A stretch of 64,000 nucleotides of DNA from Desulfurococcus mucosus DSM 2162 (lineage in GTDB: Archaea > Thermoproteota > Thermoprotei_A > Sulfolobales > Desulfurococcaceae). The position numbers were made by a program, and so were the translations under genes. Shown here piece by piece: positions 1 to 8,755 of the stretch. Each line of letters opens with the position of its first letter. The stretch's first letter is position 1. The notes under the pieces are model-generated. The model was not told the DNA's origin. It was given only the letters and a program-made list of their open reading frames with translations, and did no database searches. Location of the stretch: contig NC_014961.1 in the NCBI RefSeq assembly GCF_000186365.1, forward strand, positions 868,001 to 932,000, read 5' to 3'.

Positions 1-14
1 ATAGTGCGTCCACG

Positions 15-383
15 CTAAATATCATCAGGGATGAACACTGGTTTTTCCGCAATGCTCACTATAGGTATAGCTACACCTGGCTTCGGGTTTTTAGACAGCT
101 CTATCTTTTCCTCACCGGTGCTCACAATAATGTAGTTTGCGTCCCCGACGCTTTCAGGGCTAGTCGAATAATAGTAGAAGACCGGGATACCATAGTACTT
201 GTAGTAGTCGCGGAAAACCCCGAGGATACCCAGGTAGACCTTGTCTCTGTGTCTAAACCTTATTATATAGGTACTGAACTGCTGGGGTATCATTGTTGAA
301 ACAGCAAGCCTCACGAGATCGCCGAGGGATGCAACCCTTATCGGTACGACTTTCTCAACCTCGCTCACGCCGGCAACACCCAT
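15..383 (-). CDS. hypothetical protein, 122 aa
   Basis: I do not recognise this family. The protein is short and soluble-looking, with no membrane segment, signal peptide or cysteine cluster. Its middle is rich in Tyr (FRDYYKYYGIPVFYYYS, about residues 57-73). It lies 23 bases downstream of the start of the nitrilase-like gene on the same strand, so the two may be one transcript with that gene and reverse gyrase upstream. The start is uncertain: ATG at 383 has no clear ribosome binding site, while the in-frame GTG at 368 is preceded by GGGTG. Confidence 0.6.
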   Translation of the reverse strand: MGVAGVSEVEKVVPIRVASLGDLVRLAVSTMIPQQFSTYIIRFRHRDKVYLGILGVFRDYYKYYGIPVFYYYSTSPESVGDANYIIVSTGEEKIELSKNPKPGVAIPIVSIAEKPVFIPDDI

Positions 384-406
384 GTGAAACCCATGTGTCT
401 CAAGGC

Positions 407-1303
407 TTAAAACAGCTTGCCTGCCTTCCTCCGTTTTCTCACATATCTCAGTAGGAAACCAAGGATCCCTGCTGCATCAACCCCGTGGTCAACGTGTTCC
501 GCTGCAAGTATATCCCTGTATGGCACCGTCACCAGTCCGGGCGTGGCCTCGCTGTACATCACCACGAGCTCTCCCTGAGGATTCACCACCAGGGAGTTTA
601 AAACATATCTGTCATCGTTGACTATGAAGATCCCGCCTACATGTAGAACCCATACCCCTAGTATCTGTGCAAGAGCCCTCACAATATCCACATAGTTTCT
701 AACGGGCTTCAGGGGAGAGATCGTTGACACCACCATGTTGCAGCCCTGAGCCACACCCACCCTGCCCAGCTCGGGAACCACTATTTCATTGGAGACTAGA
801 ACCACGTACTTTAAGTAGTAGTCATTTAACACCGAGATCTCGTGTCCGGGTCTAATGCCGATCTTCTTCTCTTCGCTGGAGACCAGGATCTTTCTCTGCG
901 AGACCGGCTCCTCCCCGTTCCCATAGGGCACGAACACTGATGAAATATAGTACCTGCTCCCCGCGCGCTCGATGAGGGCCGGGGAAATAATGTTCAACCC
1001 GTAGTTAGCCGACAGGTACCTGAGGGTTTTAAGGTATTGATGCTCACTGTCAACAGCGTACCTTCTACGGAGTTCCTCAGCCTCCATAATGTCCGAGTAG
1101 GCTTCGATGACCGGGCCGAAGGCGGCTGAGTACGGTATGATCAGGGTGTTCACATTTCTCTCGCTGGCGTAGAAAACTATCCTACGTAGATGGTTAAGGT
1201 TTATCCCGAACGCGTCGGTGACCACTGGCATATGGGCTATCCCAAGCCTTGAACCGGGAACCCCCTTGCCTAGTTCAACTAGCTTGAATCCCTCCGTGCT
1301 CAA
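407..1303 (-). CDS. nitrilase-like (carbon-nitrogen hydrolase fold) protein
   Basis: The alternating hydrophobic strands and their spacing fit the CN-hydrolase (nitrilase) fold: NTLIIP near residue 52, a Lys segment SQRKILV near 135-141, and GCNMVVSTISP near 187-197 with Cys188 where the nucleophile sits. The family's catalytic triad is Glu-Lys-Cys; the expected Glu after the first strand is not evident here (IIPYSAAFGP instead of a PE motif). It may therefore be a catalytically altered member. It starts with TTG five bases after the reverse gyrase stop codon, with GTGA just before, so it is likely co-transcribed with reverse gyrase. Substrate unknown. Confidence 0.6.
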   Translation of the reverse strand: MSTEGFKLVELGKGVPGSRLGIAHMPVVTDAFGINLNHLRRIVFYASERNVNTLIIPYSAAFGPVIEAYSDIMEAEELRRRYAVDSEHQYLKTLRYLSANYGLNIISPALIERAGSRYYISSVFVPYGNGEEPVSQRKILVSSEEKKIGIRPGHEISVLNDYYLKYVVLVSNEIVVPELGRVGVAQGCNMVVSTISPLKPVRNYVDIVRALAQILGVWVLHVGGIFIVNDDRYVLNSLVVNPQGELVVMYSEATPGLVTVPYRDILAAEHVDHGVDAAGILGFLLRYVRKRRKAGKLF

Positions 1304-1308
1304 CTAGG

Positions 1309-4300
1309 TCACTTCTCCTCGGAACACTTCTCCCTATACATCTTCTCCAGTAGCTCGTTAACACGGTGATTCCCTATCACAGCCGTCGTAACCTCCCTAT
1401 ATATTCCCTCCAGTGCACTCTGGTATTCGACGGTGTTTTTACTGATGTCCTCCATTAACTCCTCCAGCCTCCTAGTGGTGTCGACGCTGACGACATTGCC
1501 GTAGTATTTCCCAAGGAAGTTAAACACGCTCCTACCTCTCTCAGTAGGTATCAGGGCCTTGACCTTCCCCGTCACCCTTACATATCCCCTATCGATCAAT
1601 GTCTGCACGATTTTCGCATAGGTGCTCGGCCGCCCTATGCCCTGTTCTTTCATCCACCTTATGACGTCATGCGACCTCAACCTTGGCGGCGTAACTCTGT
1701 TCCCGTCATGTATCTCGGCTTCAACCCGTTCACCGGGTTTTAACCCGAGCTCCCTCCCCAGTAGTCTCACATTCTCGTATACCTCAAGGTATCCTTTCCA
1801 AACAGCCTCTGTGTATATCTCGGTTTCATAGCTACGATCCCCGATGTAGACCCTTAACACGAGCTTCCTGAGCTTCGCTGCCTCCATTTGGCTAGCGATA
1901 AACCTCCTGAACACGAGGTCGTAGAGCCTCACGTGATCCCTCGTCAACCTCAGAGGGAGGGAGAGCACGCCCTCCTTGACTAGTTCAACCAGTCTGTCCG
2001 AGTCTATCGGCCTGGTTGGACGTATAGCTTCATGGGCTCCGCCCTCACCCCATGTTCTAGGCTTGAAGTAATGGGGGGCTTTCTCCCCGTACTTGTCTTC
2101 AAGGTACTGTCTAGCTATCTTCACACCTGTATCGCTTACACGCGTACTGTCTGTTCTATGGTAAGTTATAAGGCCTGTTTCAAAGAGGTCTTGAGCTATC
2201 TCCATGGTTCTCGTAGCGGGTAATCCCAGGGTTCTTGATGCCTCCTCAAGAAGCGAGTCGGTTGTGAAGGGGGGCGGGGGATTCAACTGTACTTCCTCCT
2301 CGCTGACGACCTCCACCTCCACTGGGTGTGGACGCTTCTTAACGGTATCCACTATGCCCGCATTCTTAGCATCAATATAGGGGATTGAGACCTCCACTAA
2401 GTCCCCTATTCTCTCAATATATATCTTCATCCTGTAGACGTATCTCTCAGGCCTGCTACGTGCATCTGTCTCCTCTATAATGTACCCTAGTACCGGTGTC
2501 TGAACCCTGCCAGCACTCATGTTCCCGTTGGGTCTGCAACAAGTCGACTTCTCGACCAAGCCCCTCTTATGGAACAGGTATCTTAAACAGTAATCCATCC
2601 ACGCGTACTTCTGAACCTTCTCGGAGAGCGAGAAACCCAACCATCTGTCATCTATTCTCCTGACGATCTGGGATTCAACAAGTCTAATGTCGAAGTCCCT
2701 GGGCTCCCTCAGCGCGTTGAGTATGGCTTTCCTCGTTACCTCGTGGAACTCTATTCTCCTTACCTCGTTTGCATACGGCTCCAGGAGCACCCTTAGATCC
2801 CAGGCGATCTTCTCTCCCTCGGCGTCGGGGTCCGTGCCTATGAAGACTACGTCAACCTCTTCAGCGAGCTCCCTAAGGGCCTTGATCACGTCGAGCTTCC
2901 TGATCACATGTGACTGCTTATTATCCATCTTACACCTGGGGCATTCAACCGTGTTTCCTCCAAGCTCCTCTGTGAACTGGTGTCCATTAGAACACTTCTT
3001 GATATCCGTGTAGACCGGTATGAACCTCCCGTCCACCCTTAACACGCCGTAGAGGGCTTCAGCCCCCTCGGCCTCCGGGAGGGATTTATCTGTCACCAGG
3101 TCGTAAACATGGCCAGCGCTAGCGGTTATCGATAAAACATAGCTTCCAATCGTCACCTCATAGACTTGGAGAATGTTCCCCACTATCCTCACGCTTGGCT
3201 TACCGAAGAAGCCTGCTATTGTTCTCGCCTTATTAGGCGATTCAACCACCATCAGCGCTGTCTTAACCGGCTCCACCCATGTTCCTGCAGCTGTACCACC
3301 CTTAATGACCTCTGAAACCCTTCTCCTCTCCTCCTCTATCTGCTTCATGAGCTCCTCCAGGTTAACCTGGCTCAGGGGAGTCATGGTGAAGTCCTCGAAG
3401 ATCCATCTCATCCTCCTCACTAGGCCATTTAGGAGCCTCTTATCGTCGACTACCACTATTGAAAGCCCCTTTGTTATCCCTCCAGGATAGAGCCTTGAAG
3501 CCCTACCACTAGCCTGTATATATGTTGCTACATCCGGTATCAGCATGTAGTATTTATCATTCTCCTTCAATATCCCTACATCACCCAGGCCCGAGATCCT
3601 TTGCCATGTCTCCTCCTTGGAGAACTCCTCTGCAATTACCTTGTAAGCCTCAAACAGGGTGGAGAGCAATGGTGTTTCTTCAACGCTCTCACCCCTTATC
3701 TTCCTGGCTAATTCCTCCCTCAGCCTTAACACCGCGCCGGGACTCATTCTTCTAAGCCTGCTCGAAATCCTTCCGAGAAGCCTCTCAATAAGATCCCTCT
3801 TCTCCCCCTCGGCAATATCCCTTAGAACAGCGAGCACCCTGAGTATGTCTGTTGGTGAGAGGGCTTCAAGCATTGAGCTGAACCTGTGACGGGGAACACC
3901 CGCGAAGACCACGTACTTAACTCTCTCCGGGAGGTCTATGCCCCTAACCATGACACCGTAGTATGTTGCAACTCCAACAAGCACGTTCACGTCTCCTTTC
4001 GCAAACGCGTCGAGGAGCTCTATAGATGTCTTTGAGTGGAAAGCCTCCGCTCTCAACCCTTTCTCACGTAGCAACTCAACGATCCTCTCAGCGTATTCCA
4101 CCCCCTTGTCAACGGGCACGAAGACCAGTACCCCATCCCTGAGAGTGAGCACCAGCTTGACTAATTCCTCCTCAATACCTCCCTGTGGTTCAACATATGA
4201 GTCCACGATGTTACGGATGGCCTCAGGCTTCGAACCAGCCTCGAAACCCATGAACACCTTGAAGAGCTTAGGGTACATCCCCCTTGGCCTACCTGTTGCA

Positions 4301-5289
4301 CTATTAACGAGTAGCATCGTGTTTATCCTGCTCCTGACGCTTGAAACCTCGTTCTCGAGACCCCTGATCTCCTCCTCGAGTCTAGCCCTTTCCTCCCCGC
4401 TGGCCGCAACGAGTCGTGATCTAGCCTTGACGAGGGTCAACGCCTTCTCTATGTGCTCCTCTTCAACCCCTATGATGCCCAGTAGCCTTCTCACAGCTCT
4501 ACCGCTCTTCAAGACGGCGTCAACGTCGTCCATAACGATGAGCCTGAACCCCTTACCCTTCAACAACTCGTAGTTTCTATGTATGAAAGCACTCGTCGTT
4601 AAGAGGATGTCGAAGCTGCCTTCCTTAAGCCTGTTCATGGCTGTCTCCCGGTCTCTTTTACCGAGGTGTCCATGTATGCATAGAATCCTGATGCAGTCAC
4701 CGTTATCCCAGTTGTCGTTGCTACATATGCTTACACCGAGGTTCTCGGCGAAAGCCCTCAGCTTTCTCTCAGCTTGCAGAAGGAGCGGTGTCGTAGGGAA
4801 GACTAAGTAGGATCTCCAACCACGTGGATCCCCCTCCCTCCTAGCCCGCTGCGTTATGTATAGTGCTGTTACAAGCGAGAAGACTGTTTTACCCATCCCG
4901 GTTGGAGCAATAATACTGAATGAGAGGCCCTTTAAGACGCGTCTAGCCCATGTCTTCTGCGCACTCCACATCTTGAAGCCTGTGGCCTTCTCGAAGAAAG
5001 CCTCGAAATCCCTCAACATCTCCTCTCTTTTAACGAGCTCCCTCAAGGCCCCCTCACGGCTTGACTCAGCGTAAAGCCGGAGGAGTTGGAAGCGATCGAT
5101 TCCCCCACGCTTTCCCGCTAGTTCCACTATGCCTCTGAATTCCTCATCCCTCAGGCACTTCTCACACGGCGCCTTAAAGATGAGCCTATAGTCGCTTATC
5201 GGACCACCGCAGTTAGGGCATGCATGACGGTAAACACCATGGGTTTTAAACCCGTCGGGTAAGCTGGGTGAACCGGGTAAATCAGGCAA
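1309..5289 (-). CDS. rgy: reverse gyrase
   Basis: ATP-dependent introduction of positive supercoils into DNA; the hallmark enzyme of hyperthermophiles. The 1326-residue chain shows an N-terminal zinc finger (Cys24, Cys27, Cys42, Cys45), a SF2 helicase-like module with Walker A APTGMGKT at 128-135 and a DDVD box near 253, and a type IA topoisomerase module beginning near TALMVVESPNKARTIAG. A second zinc finger inside the Toprim region is of C-x3-H...C-x2-C form (CSNGH ... CPRC, about 764-784). The catalytic Tyr lies in GLITYHRTDSTR near residue 1040. No intein and no frameshift are seen. It is slightly longer than the usual 1200-1250 residues. The nitrilase-like gene follows directly. Confidence 0.97.
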   Translation of the reverse strand: MPDLPGSPSLPDGFKTHGVYRHACPNCGGPISDYRLIFKAPCEKCLRDEEFRGIVELAGKRGGIDRFQLLRLYAESSREGALRELVKREEMLRDFEAFFEKATGFKMWSAQKTWARRVLKGLSFSIIAPTGMGKTVFSLVTALYITQRARREGDPRGWRSYLVFPTTPLLLQAERKLRAFAENLGVSICSNDNWDNGDCIRILCIHGHLGKRDRETAMNRLKEGSFDILLTTSAFIHRNYELLKGKGFRLIVMDDVDAVLKSGRAVRRLLGIIGVEEEHIEKALTLVKARSRLVAASGEERARLEEEIRGLENEVSSVRSRINTMLLVNSATGRPRGMYPKLFKVFMGFEAGSKPEAIRNIVDSYVEPQGGIEEELVKLVLTLRDGVLVFVPVDKGVEYAERIVELLREKGLRAEAFHSKTSIELLDAFAKGDVNVLVGVATYYGVMVRGIDLPERVKYVVFAGVPRHRFSSMLEALSPTDILRVLAVLRDIAEGEKRDLIERLLGRISSRLRRMSPGAVLRLREELARKIRGESVEETPLLSTLFEAYKVIAEEFSKEETWQRISGLGDVGILKENDKYYMLIPDVATYIQASGRASRLYPGGITKGLSIVVVDDKRLLNGLVRRMRWIFEDFTMTPLSQVNLEELMKQIEEERRRVSEVIKGGTAAGTWVEPVKTALMVVESPNKARTIAGFFGKPSVRIVGNILQVYEVTIGSYVLSITASAGHVYDLVTDKSLPEAEGAEALYGVLRVDGRFIPVYTDIKKCSNGHQFTEELGGNTVECPRCKMDNKQSHVIRKLDVIKALRELAEEVDVVFIGTDPDAEGEKIAWDLRVLLEPYANEVRRIEFHEVTRKAILNALREPRDFDIRLVESQIVRRIDDRWLGFSLSEKVQKYAWMDYCLRYLFHKRGLVEKSTCCRPNGNMSAGRVQTPVLGYIIEETDARSRPERYVYRMKIYIERIGDLVEVSIPYIDAKNAGIVDTVKKRPHPVEVEVVSEEEVQLNPPPPFTTDSLLEEASRTLGLPATRTMEIAQDLFETGLITYHRTDSTRVSDTGVKIARQYLEDKYGEKAPHYFKPRTWGEGGAHEAIRPTRPIDSDRLVELVKEGVLSLPLRLTRDHVRLYDLVFRRFIASQMEAAKLRKLVLRVYIGDRSYETEIYTEAVWKGYLEVYENVRLLGRELGLKPGERVEAEIHDGNRVTPPRLRSHDVIRWMKEQGIGRPSTYAKIVQTLIDRGYVRVTGKVKALIPTERGRSVFNFLGKYYGNVVSVDTTRRLEELMEDISKNTVEYQSALEGIYREVTTAVIGNHRVNELLEKMYREKCSEEK

Positions 5290-5344
5290 GCATTATTCAC
5301 CATTGATTTAAAAAAGGCCCAATCAAAGTATTTTAAGCCTTCGC

Positions 5345-6790
5345 CTACCTCGATTCCCGCCTCGAGACATATATGTCTAGCATGAACCCTGCCAGAAGCA
5401 CTAGTGTTGACACGGTGAGCACCCATAGGGATGCCGGGACACCAGCGTAGACCGAGGTGAAAGCCCTGGAACCCCTGTTTAGAAGGGTGCTGGCCACCGC
5501 TACGGTCTCCCCGGTTGCAAGGGATAGCAAGGCAGCCGTCCTAGCGTGGGAGCCTACATGCCTGGCTAGATACAGGCCTATGGCTGTGATCGGTGCTAAG
5601 GGTAATAGGTATACTGATGTCATCACGCTGAGATCAACTATGTAGGCGACCCTGGCATAGGCGAGGAAGGAGGATAACGCTATGATCACCAGGCTCACAG
5701 CGTTGAGCAGTGCCAGTTGCCTTCTAGGCGAACCAATAACCTCCCTGTAAATGCTGCTTGCAACGGCGTGAACTATACTGTTGACTGTTGATACGGCTGC
5801 TGCAACTATCGATACAGCTATCAAGGAGCCTACGAAGGGGTTGAACAACCTAATCAGGTATATGGTTACCTCGTCACGTTTGAGGTTAGCTGGGATGAAC
5901 CCGGCCTCGGCAAAGCCCCTGGCTAGCAGTCCAGCTGTAACAGCTATCAACGTGTACAGCAACCCGTAGAACGAGAATAATGCCACGCTCCTCCTGTATG
6001 CTGCCTCATCGCGCTGGATATACAGCCTCATGACTACCTGCGGGTTTGTCAGTGCGAAGAATATCCATGGCACGGTGTAAGCCAGGAAGACATGGGGGGT
6101 CCAGAAATCGGTGAGTCCAAGGTAACCTTTCTCACCGACTAGGGCAATGGCCTGGGATGGCGAGGCTCCAGGGAGCCACGGGGCTGGCAGCATTAGCTGT
6201 GTTATGTAGAGGAGGCCGCCGGTCAACATTAGGATAGCCTGGTAGAGGTCGGTTGTCGCAATACTCCACATTCCGGCGAACAATATCCATAGATATGCGA
6301 CGGCGGCGCTTACCAGGGTCCCCGCGACTGGGTCGAGCCCTGCGTACGTGAATACAATGGTTAAGCCCTGTATCTGTGCAGCCACATATGGTATCATCGT
6401 GAACAAGTAGAGGCCGGCTACAAGTATGCCTAGAAGCCTCGAGGAGTATATGTCTCCTAGCATTTGTGAAGGAGTTATCCACCCCTTCTCCCTGGAAAGC
6501 CTCCATATCTTGAAGCCTATTGTTGAGAGAATTATCACTGTCACCAGTAAGTAGAGTAGCTCGAATCCCAGCGCCCCTACACCCGTGGAGTACGCTAGCC
6601 CAACTAGTCCAAGCATCATGAAAGCACTATATGTTGTAGCGGCATAGGTGCCGAAGCTAACCAGGCTCCCGACTCTACCGCCAGCTATAATGTAGTCCCT
6701 TGCATCCTTGATCCCCATCTTCCTGGAGAAGTAGGCTATGATCGTACCCACCAGTATGTATAGCAGTAGGAGTGCGACGAACATGTTCAC
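5345..6790 (-). CDS. sodium/solute symporter (SSS/SSF family)
   Basis: Membrane carrier of the sodium:solute symporter family, about 13 predicted helices in 481 residues. Family signatures include ARDYIIAGGRVGSLVSFGTYAATTYSAFMMLG near the N-terminus and the long hydrophobic helices that follow. The GTG start at 6790 is chosen because it overlaps the TGA of the preceding 59-residue gene (GTGA) and has GGAGGG seven bases before it; a downstream ATG at 6784 is the alternative. Substrate is not readable from sequence; organic acids, amino acids or sugars are typical. The divergent gene at 7035 encodes a regulator with a ligand-binding domain and may sense the same solute. Confidence 0.88.
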   Translation of the reverse strand: MNMFVALLLLYILVGTIIAYFSRKMGIKDARDYIIAGGRVGSLVSFGTYAATTYSAFMMLGLVGLAYSTGVGALGFELLYLLVTVIILSTIGFKIWRLSREKGWITPSQMLGDIYSSRLLGILVAGLYLFTMIPYVAAQIQGLTIVFTYAGLDPVAGTLVSAAVAYLWILFAGMWSIATTDLYQAILMLTGGLLYITQLMLPAPWLPGASPSQAIALVGEKGYLGLTDFWTPHVFLAYTVPWIFFALTNPQVVMRLYIQRDEAAYRRSVALFSFYGLLYTLIAVTAGLLARGFAEAGFIPANLKRDEVTIYLIRLFNPFVGSLIAVSIVAAAVSTVNSIVHAVASSIYREVIGSPRRQLALLNAVSLVIIALSSFLAYARVAYIVDLSVMTSVYLLPLAPITAIGLYLARHVGSHARTAALLSLATGETVAVASTLLNRGSRAFTSVYAGVPASLWVLTVSTLVLLAGFMLDIYVSRRESR

Positions 6791-6966
6791 TGCTGAACCC
6801 TCCTCAGATACACTATTGATGCAGTAATCCATGCGAGTGTTAGCAGCGTCCAGAACAAGAAGAGCTCTAATCCACGTGAATTCCTCAGGAAGACATATGG
6901 TACAACGTAGCTTGAGAGTATTGTGATCAAGCTACCCATAGTGTACAGCCTCTTCACGGTGATCAC
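6787..6966 (-). CDS. small two-helix membrane protein, partner of symporter
   Basis: A 59-residue reading frame starting GTG at 6966. Two hydrophobic helices are visible: LYTMGSLITILSSYVVPYVF (residues about 7-26) and LELFLFWTLLTLAWITASIV (about 33-52), followed by a basic end YLRRVQQ. The stop codon overlaps the symporter start by four bases, which implies translational coupling. Many SSS-family symporters are encoded after a two-helix accessory protein (DUF3311-type small subunits), and this matches in size, topology and position. A TATA-like AAATATATT centred near 6990 would place transcription start at or near the GTG, so the message is probably leaderless. Confidence 0.8.
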   Translation of the reverse strand: MITVKRLYTMGSLITILSSYVVPYVFLRNSRGLELFLFWTLLTLAWITASIVYLRRVQQ

Positions 6967-6980
6967 CGAACATATGTTCG
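6967..6980. promoter_or_regulatory. 14-bp palindromic operator candidate in divergent promoter
   Basis: CGAACATATGTTCG is a perfect 14-bp palindrome. It sits between the TATA-like element for the leftward symporter operon (6986-6994) and that operon's first codon (6966), a typical repressor position. The rightward regulator gene has its own TATA (7005-7011) about 26 bases before ATG 7035. The geometry suggests control by the product of 7035-8057, which has a DNA-binding domain. Confidence 0.6.
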
Positions 6981-7034
6981 ATTAGAAATATATTGGGGCA
7001 AACCTTATAAACCCTGCTGGAGAAGGGACAGGGG

Positions 7035-8057
7035 ATGGGAAGGGATCTACGCAGAGCACTACTAGAGCTCCTATCAAGCATGCAGGGCAAGGAGGTGCCG
7101 CAATCATATCTACACAGAGCCCTTAATGCCTCCAAGAGCAGGATTAGCGAGATACTCAGCGAGCTGGAGAAGGAGGGGTTGATAGAGAGGCGTGTCATCG
7201 GGAGGAGCAAGATAGTTTACGTTAAAGAAGGCTTAGTGGAGGCACCGATCACCAGGAGCTCCAGGGTTCTCAGGTTGGGCATAGTTTACTCAAGCGAGTA
7301 TCTTTTCCTCGGGTACTTCGCAAGCAGGATGAATGAGAAAGGATACAGGGTTGAGATCAGGGTGTACAGGGACGGGCTTGAAGCGACACGCTCACTAGCC
7401 GAGGGAAGAATAGAGCTGGCTCTGTCACCGCTAGTAGGGCAACTATACATGTACCCCCTCTACAGATCCTACAGGGTGATAGCGGGAGGCATGACCGGGG
7501 GCTTCAAGATCCTGGGTCCGAGCGGTGAATCACCCTCAGCGACACTCGTGTACTCCAGCAGGCTCAGCACCATGGACTATGTGAGAAGCGAATACGTGGA
7601 GAAGGCGGGGCTTGAAGGCAGTGTTAAAACAATGTACTTCAAGAACCCTGAGGCCGTGGCCAATGCGAAAGGCTACGTGGTCATATGGCATCCCTTCTAC
7701 CGTATCCTAGAGGAAAAAGGCCTCAGGGATCTAACCGGTAAGGCCGGGATCGAAGTAGGAAACTGCTGCACCCTCGCAGCCTCCAACACTCTTAGCGATG
7801 AAGTGATTGCACTTGTAAGGGATGCATACATGGCATCGATCAGCGAGTACTCTAGGAACCCGTACAGATTCCTTGAATACTACTCCGCCGTAACCGGAAT
7901 ACCGGTATCAATACTCAGGGAAGCCGTATCAGCATACAAGCCGTCGCCATACATAGATGGGGAAACCGTTAGAAGAATAGTGGCAAAGCTGGGGAGAAGC
8001 GTCCCGGATCAAGCCCTGTACACTGAACCCCTCGCCAACCATGATGCAGGGTTTTAA
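7035..8057 (+). CDS. winged-helix regulator fused to a solute-binding-like domain
   Basis: Residues 1-70 form a winged helix (ALLELLSSM...ALNASKSRISEILSELEKEGLIERR, then a wing SKIVYVKEG). Residues about 80-320 look like a periplasmic-binding-protein fold of the NMT1/phosphonate type: LRLGIVYSSEYL, ARSLAEGRIELALSPLVGQLYMYPL, and later a hinge and second lobe (YVVIWHPFYRILEEKGL). There is no signal peptide, so the binding domain is cytoplasmic and most likely the effector-sensing part of a one-component regulator. It is divergent from the small membrane protein and symporter with a palindrome between. A conserved pair of Cys (GNCCTLAAS) is in the second lobe. The message is probably leaderless. 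The ligand is unknown. Confidence 0.75.
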   Translation: MGRDLRRALLELLSSMQGKEVPQSYLHRALNASKSRISEILSELEKEGLIERRVIGRSKIVYVKEGLVEAPITRSSRVLRLGIVYSSEYLFLGYFASRMNEKGYRVEIRVYRDGLEATRSLAEGRIELALSPLVGQLYMYPLYRSYRVIAGGMTGGFKILGPSGESPSATLVYSSRLSTMDYVRSEYVEKAGLEGSVKTMYFKNPEAVANAKGYVVIWHPFYRILEEKGLRDLTGKAGIEVGNCCTLAASNTLSDEVIALVRDAYMASISEYSRNPYRFLEYYSAVTGIPVSILREAVSAYKPSPYIDGETVRRIVAKLGRSVPDQALYTEPLANHDAGF

Positions 8058-8089
8058 ACACCTCCTGTAATTAATTACCCAAGGGCATT

Positions 8090-8755
8090 ATGTTCGAGGT
8101 CAAAGTGGTTAACAGGAAGTATGCGCAAGCCGTTCTCACAACTCTACGCGACAAGAATACTAGCCAGATAGAGTTTCGCAAGGGGCTTGTAAGGCTCGGA
8201 AGGATCCTTGGCTTAGAGTTGATCGAGGACTTCGAGTGCGAGAAAACGGTTGTCGAAACCCCTCTTGGAGCCCGGGTCGATGGCTGCAGGATAAAGGATC
8301 TCGACAACATAGTGGTCATCACGGTGTTGAGGGCCGCGTGGCCCTTGACTGAGGGATTGATAAAAGTGCTCTTCACAGCTAAGCAAGGGGTCGTAGCTGC
8401 CCGACGGGTTGAGGAGAAAGGCATGAAGGCTGGCTCCTTTGAGATAGAAATATCATATGTTAAAACACCGAGGATCACTAGCAGGGATGTAGTGGTCATA
8501 AGCGATGTAATGGTTGCCACAGGGTCAACCCTCGTGAGCGTGCTGGAAAAGCTCAGGGAGAAGGGGATCGCCAAAAGGTACTATGTTGCATCAGTCATCA
8601 CGACACCGCACGCCATAGGTAGGTTGAAGAAGTATGCTGAGGAGGCTGGAATAGACTTGAAACTATACACAATAGCGATCGATCCTGAAATCGATGAAAA
8701 AGGCTACATAGTGCCGGGCCTCGGGGACGCAGGAGATAGAGCATTCGGCTCTTGA
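8090..8755 (+). CDS. upp: uracil phosphoribosyltransferase
   Basis: Pyrimidine salvage: uracil + PRPP to UMP. The PRPP loop is VVISDVMVATGSTLV (about residues 140-154), and the uracil-binding C-terminus is GYIVPGLGDAGDRAFGS, both diagnostic. Length (221 aa) is normal for archaea. The start follows a short AT-rich gap after the regulator gene. Its 3' end overlaps the convergent nucleotidyltransferase gene by 52 bases. Confidence 0.95.
   Translation: MFEVKVVNRKYAQAVLTTLRDKNTSQIEFRKGLVRLGRILGLELIEDFECEKTVVETPLGARVDGCRIKDLDNIVVITVLRAAWPLTEGLIKVLFTAKQGVVAARRVEEKGMKAGSFEIEISYVKTPRITSRDVVVISDVMVATGSTLVSVLEKLREKGIAKRYYVASVITTPHAIGRLKKYAEEAGIDLKLYTIAIDPEIDEKGYIVPGLGDAGDRAFGS

Noticed and set aside
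1309-5289. Intein or split reverse gyrase
   Set aside because: The helicase and topoisomerase modules are continuous in one frame without intein motifs.
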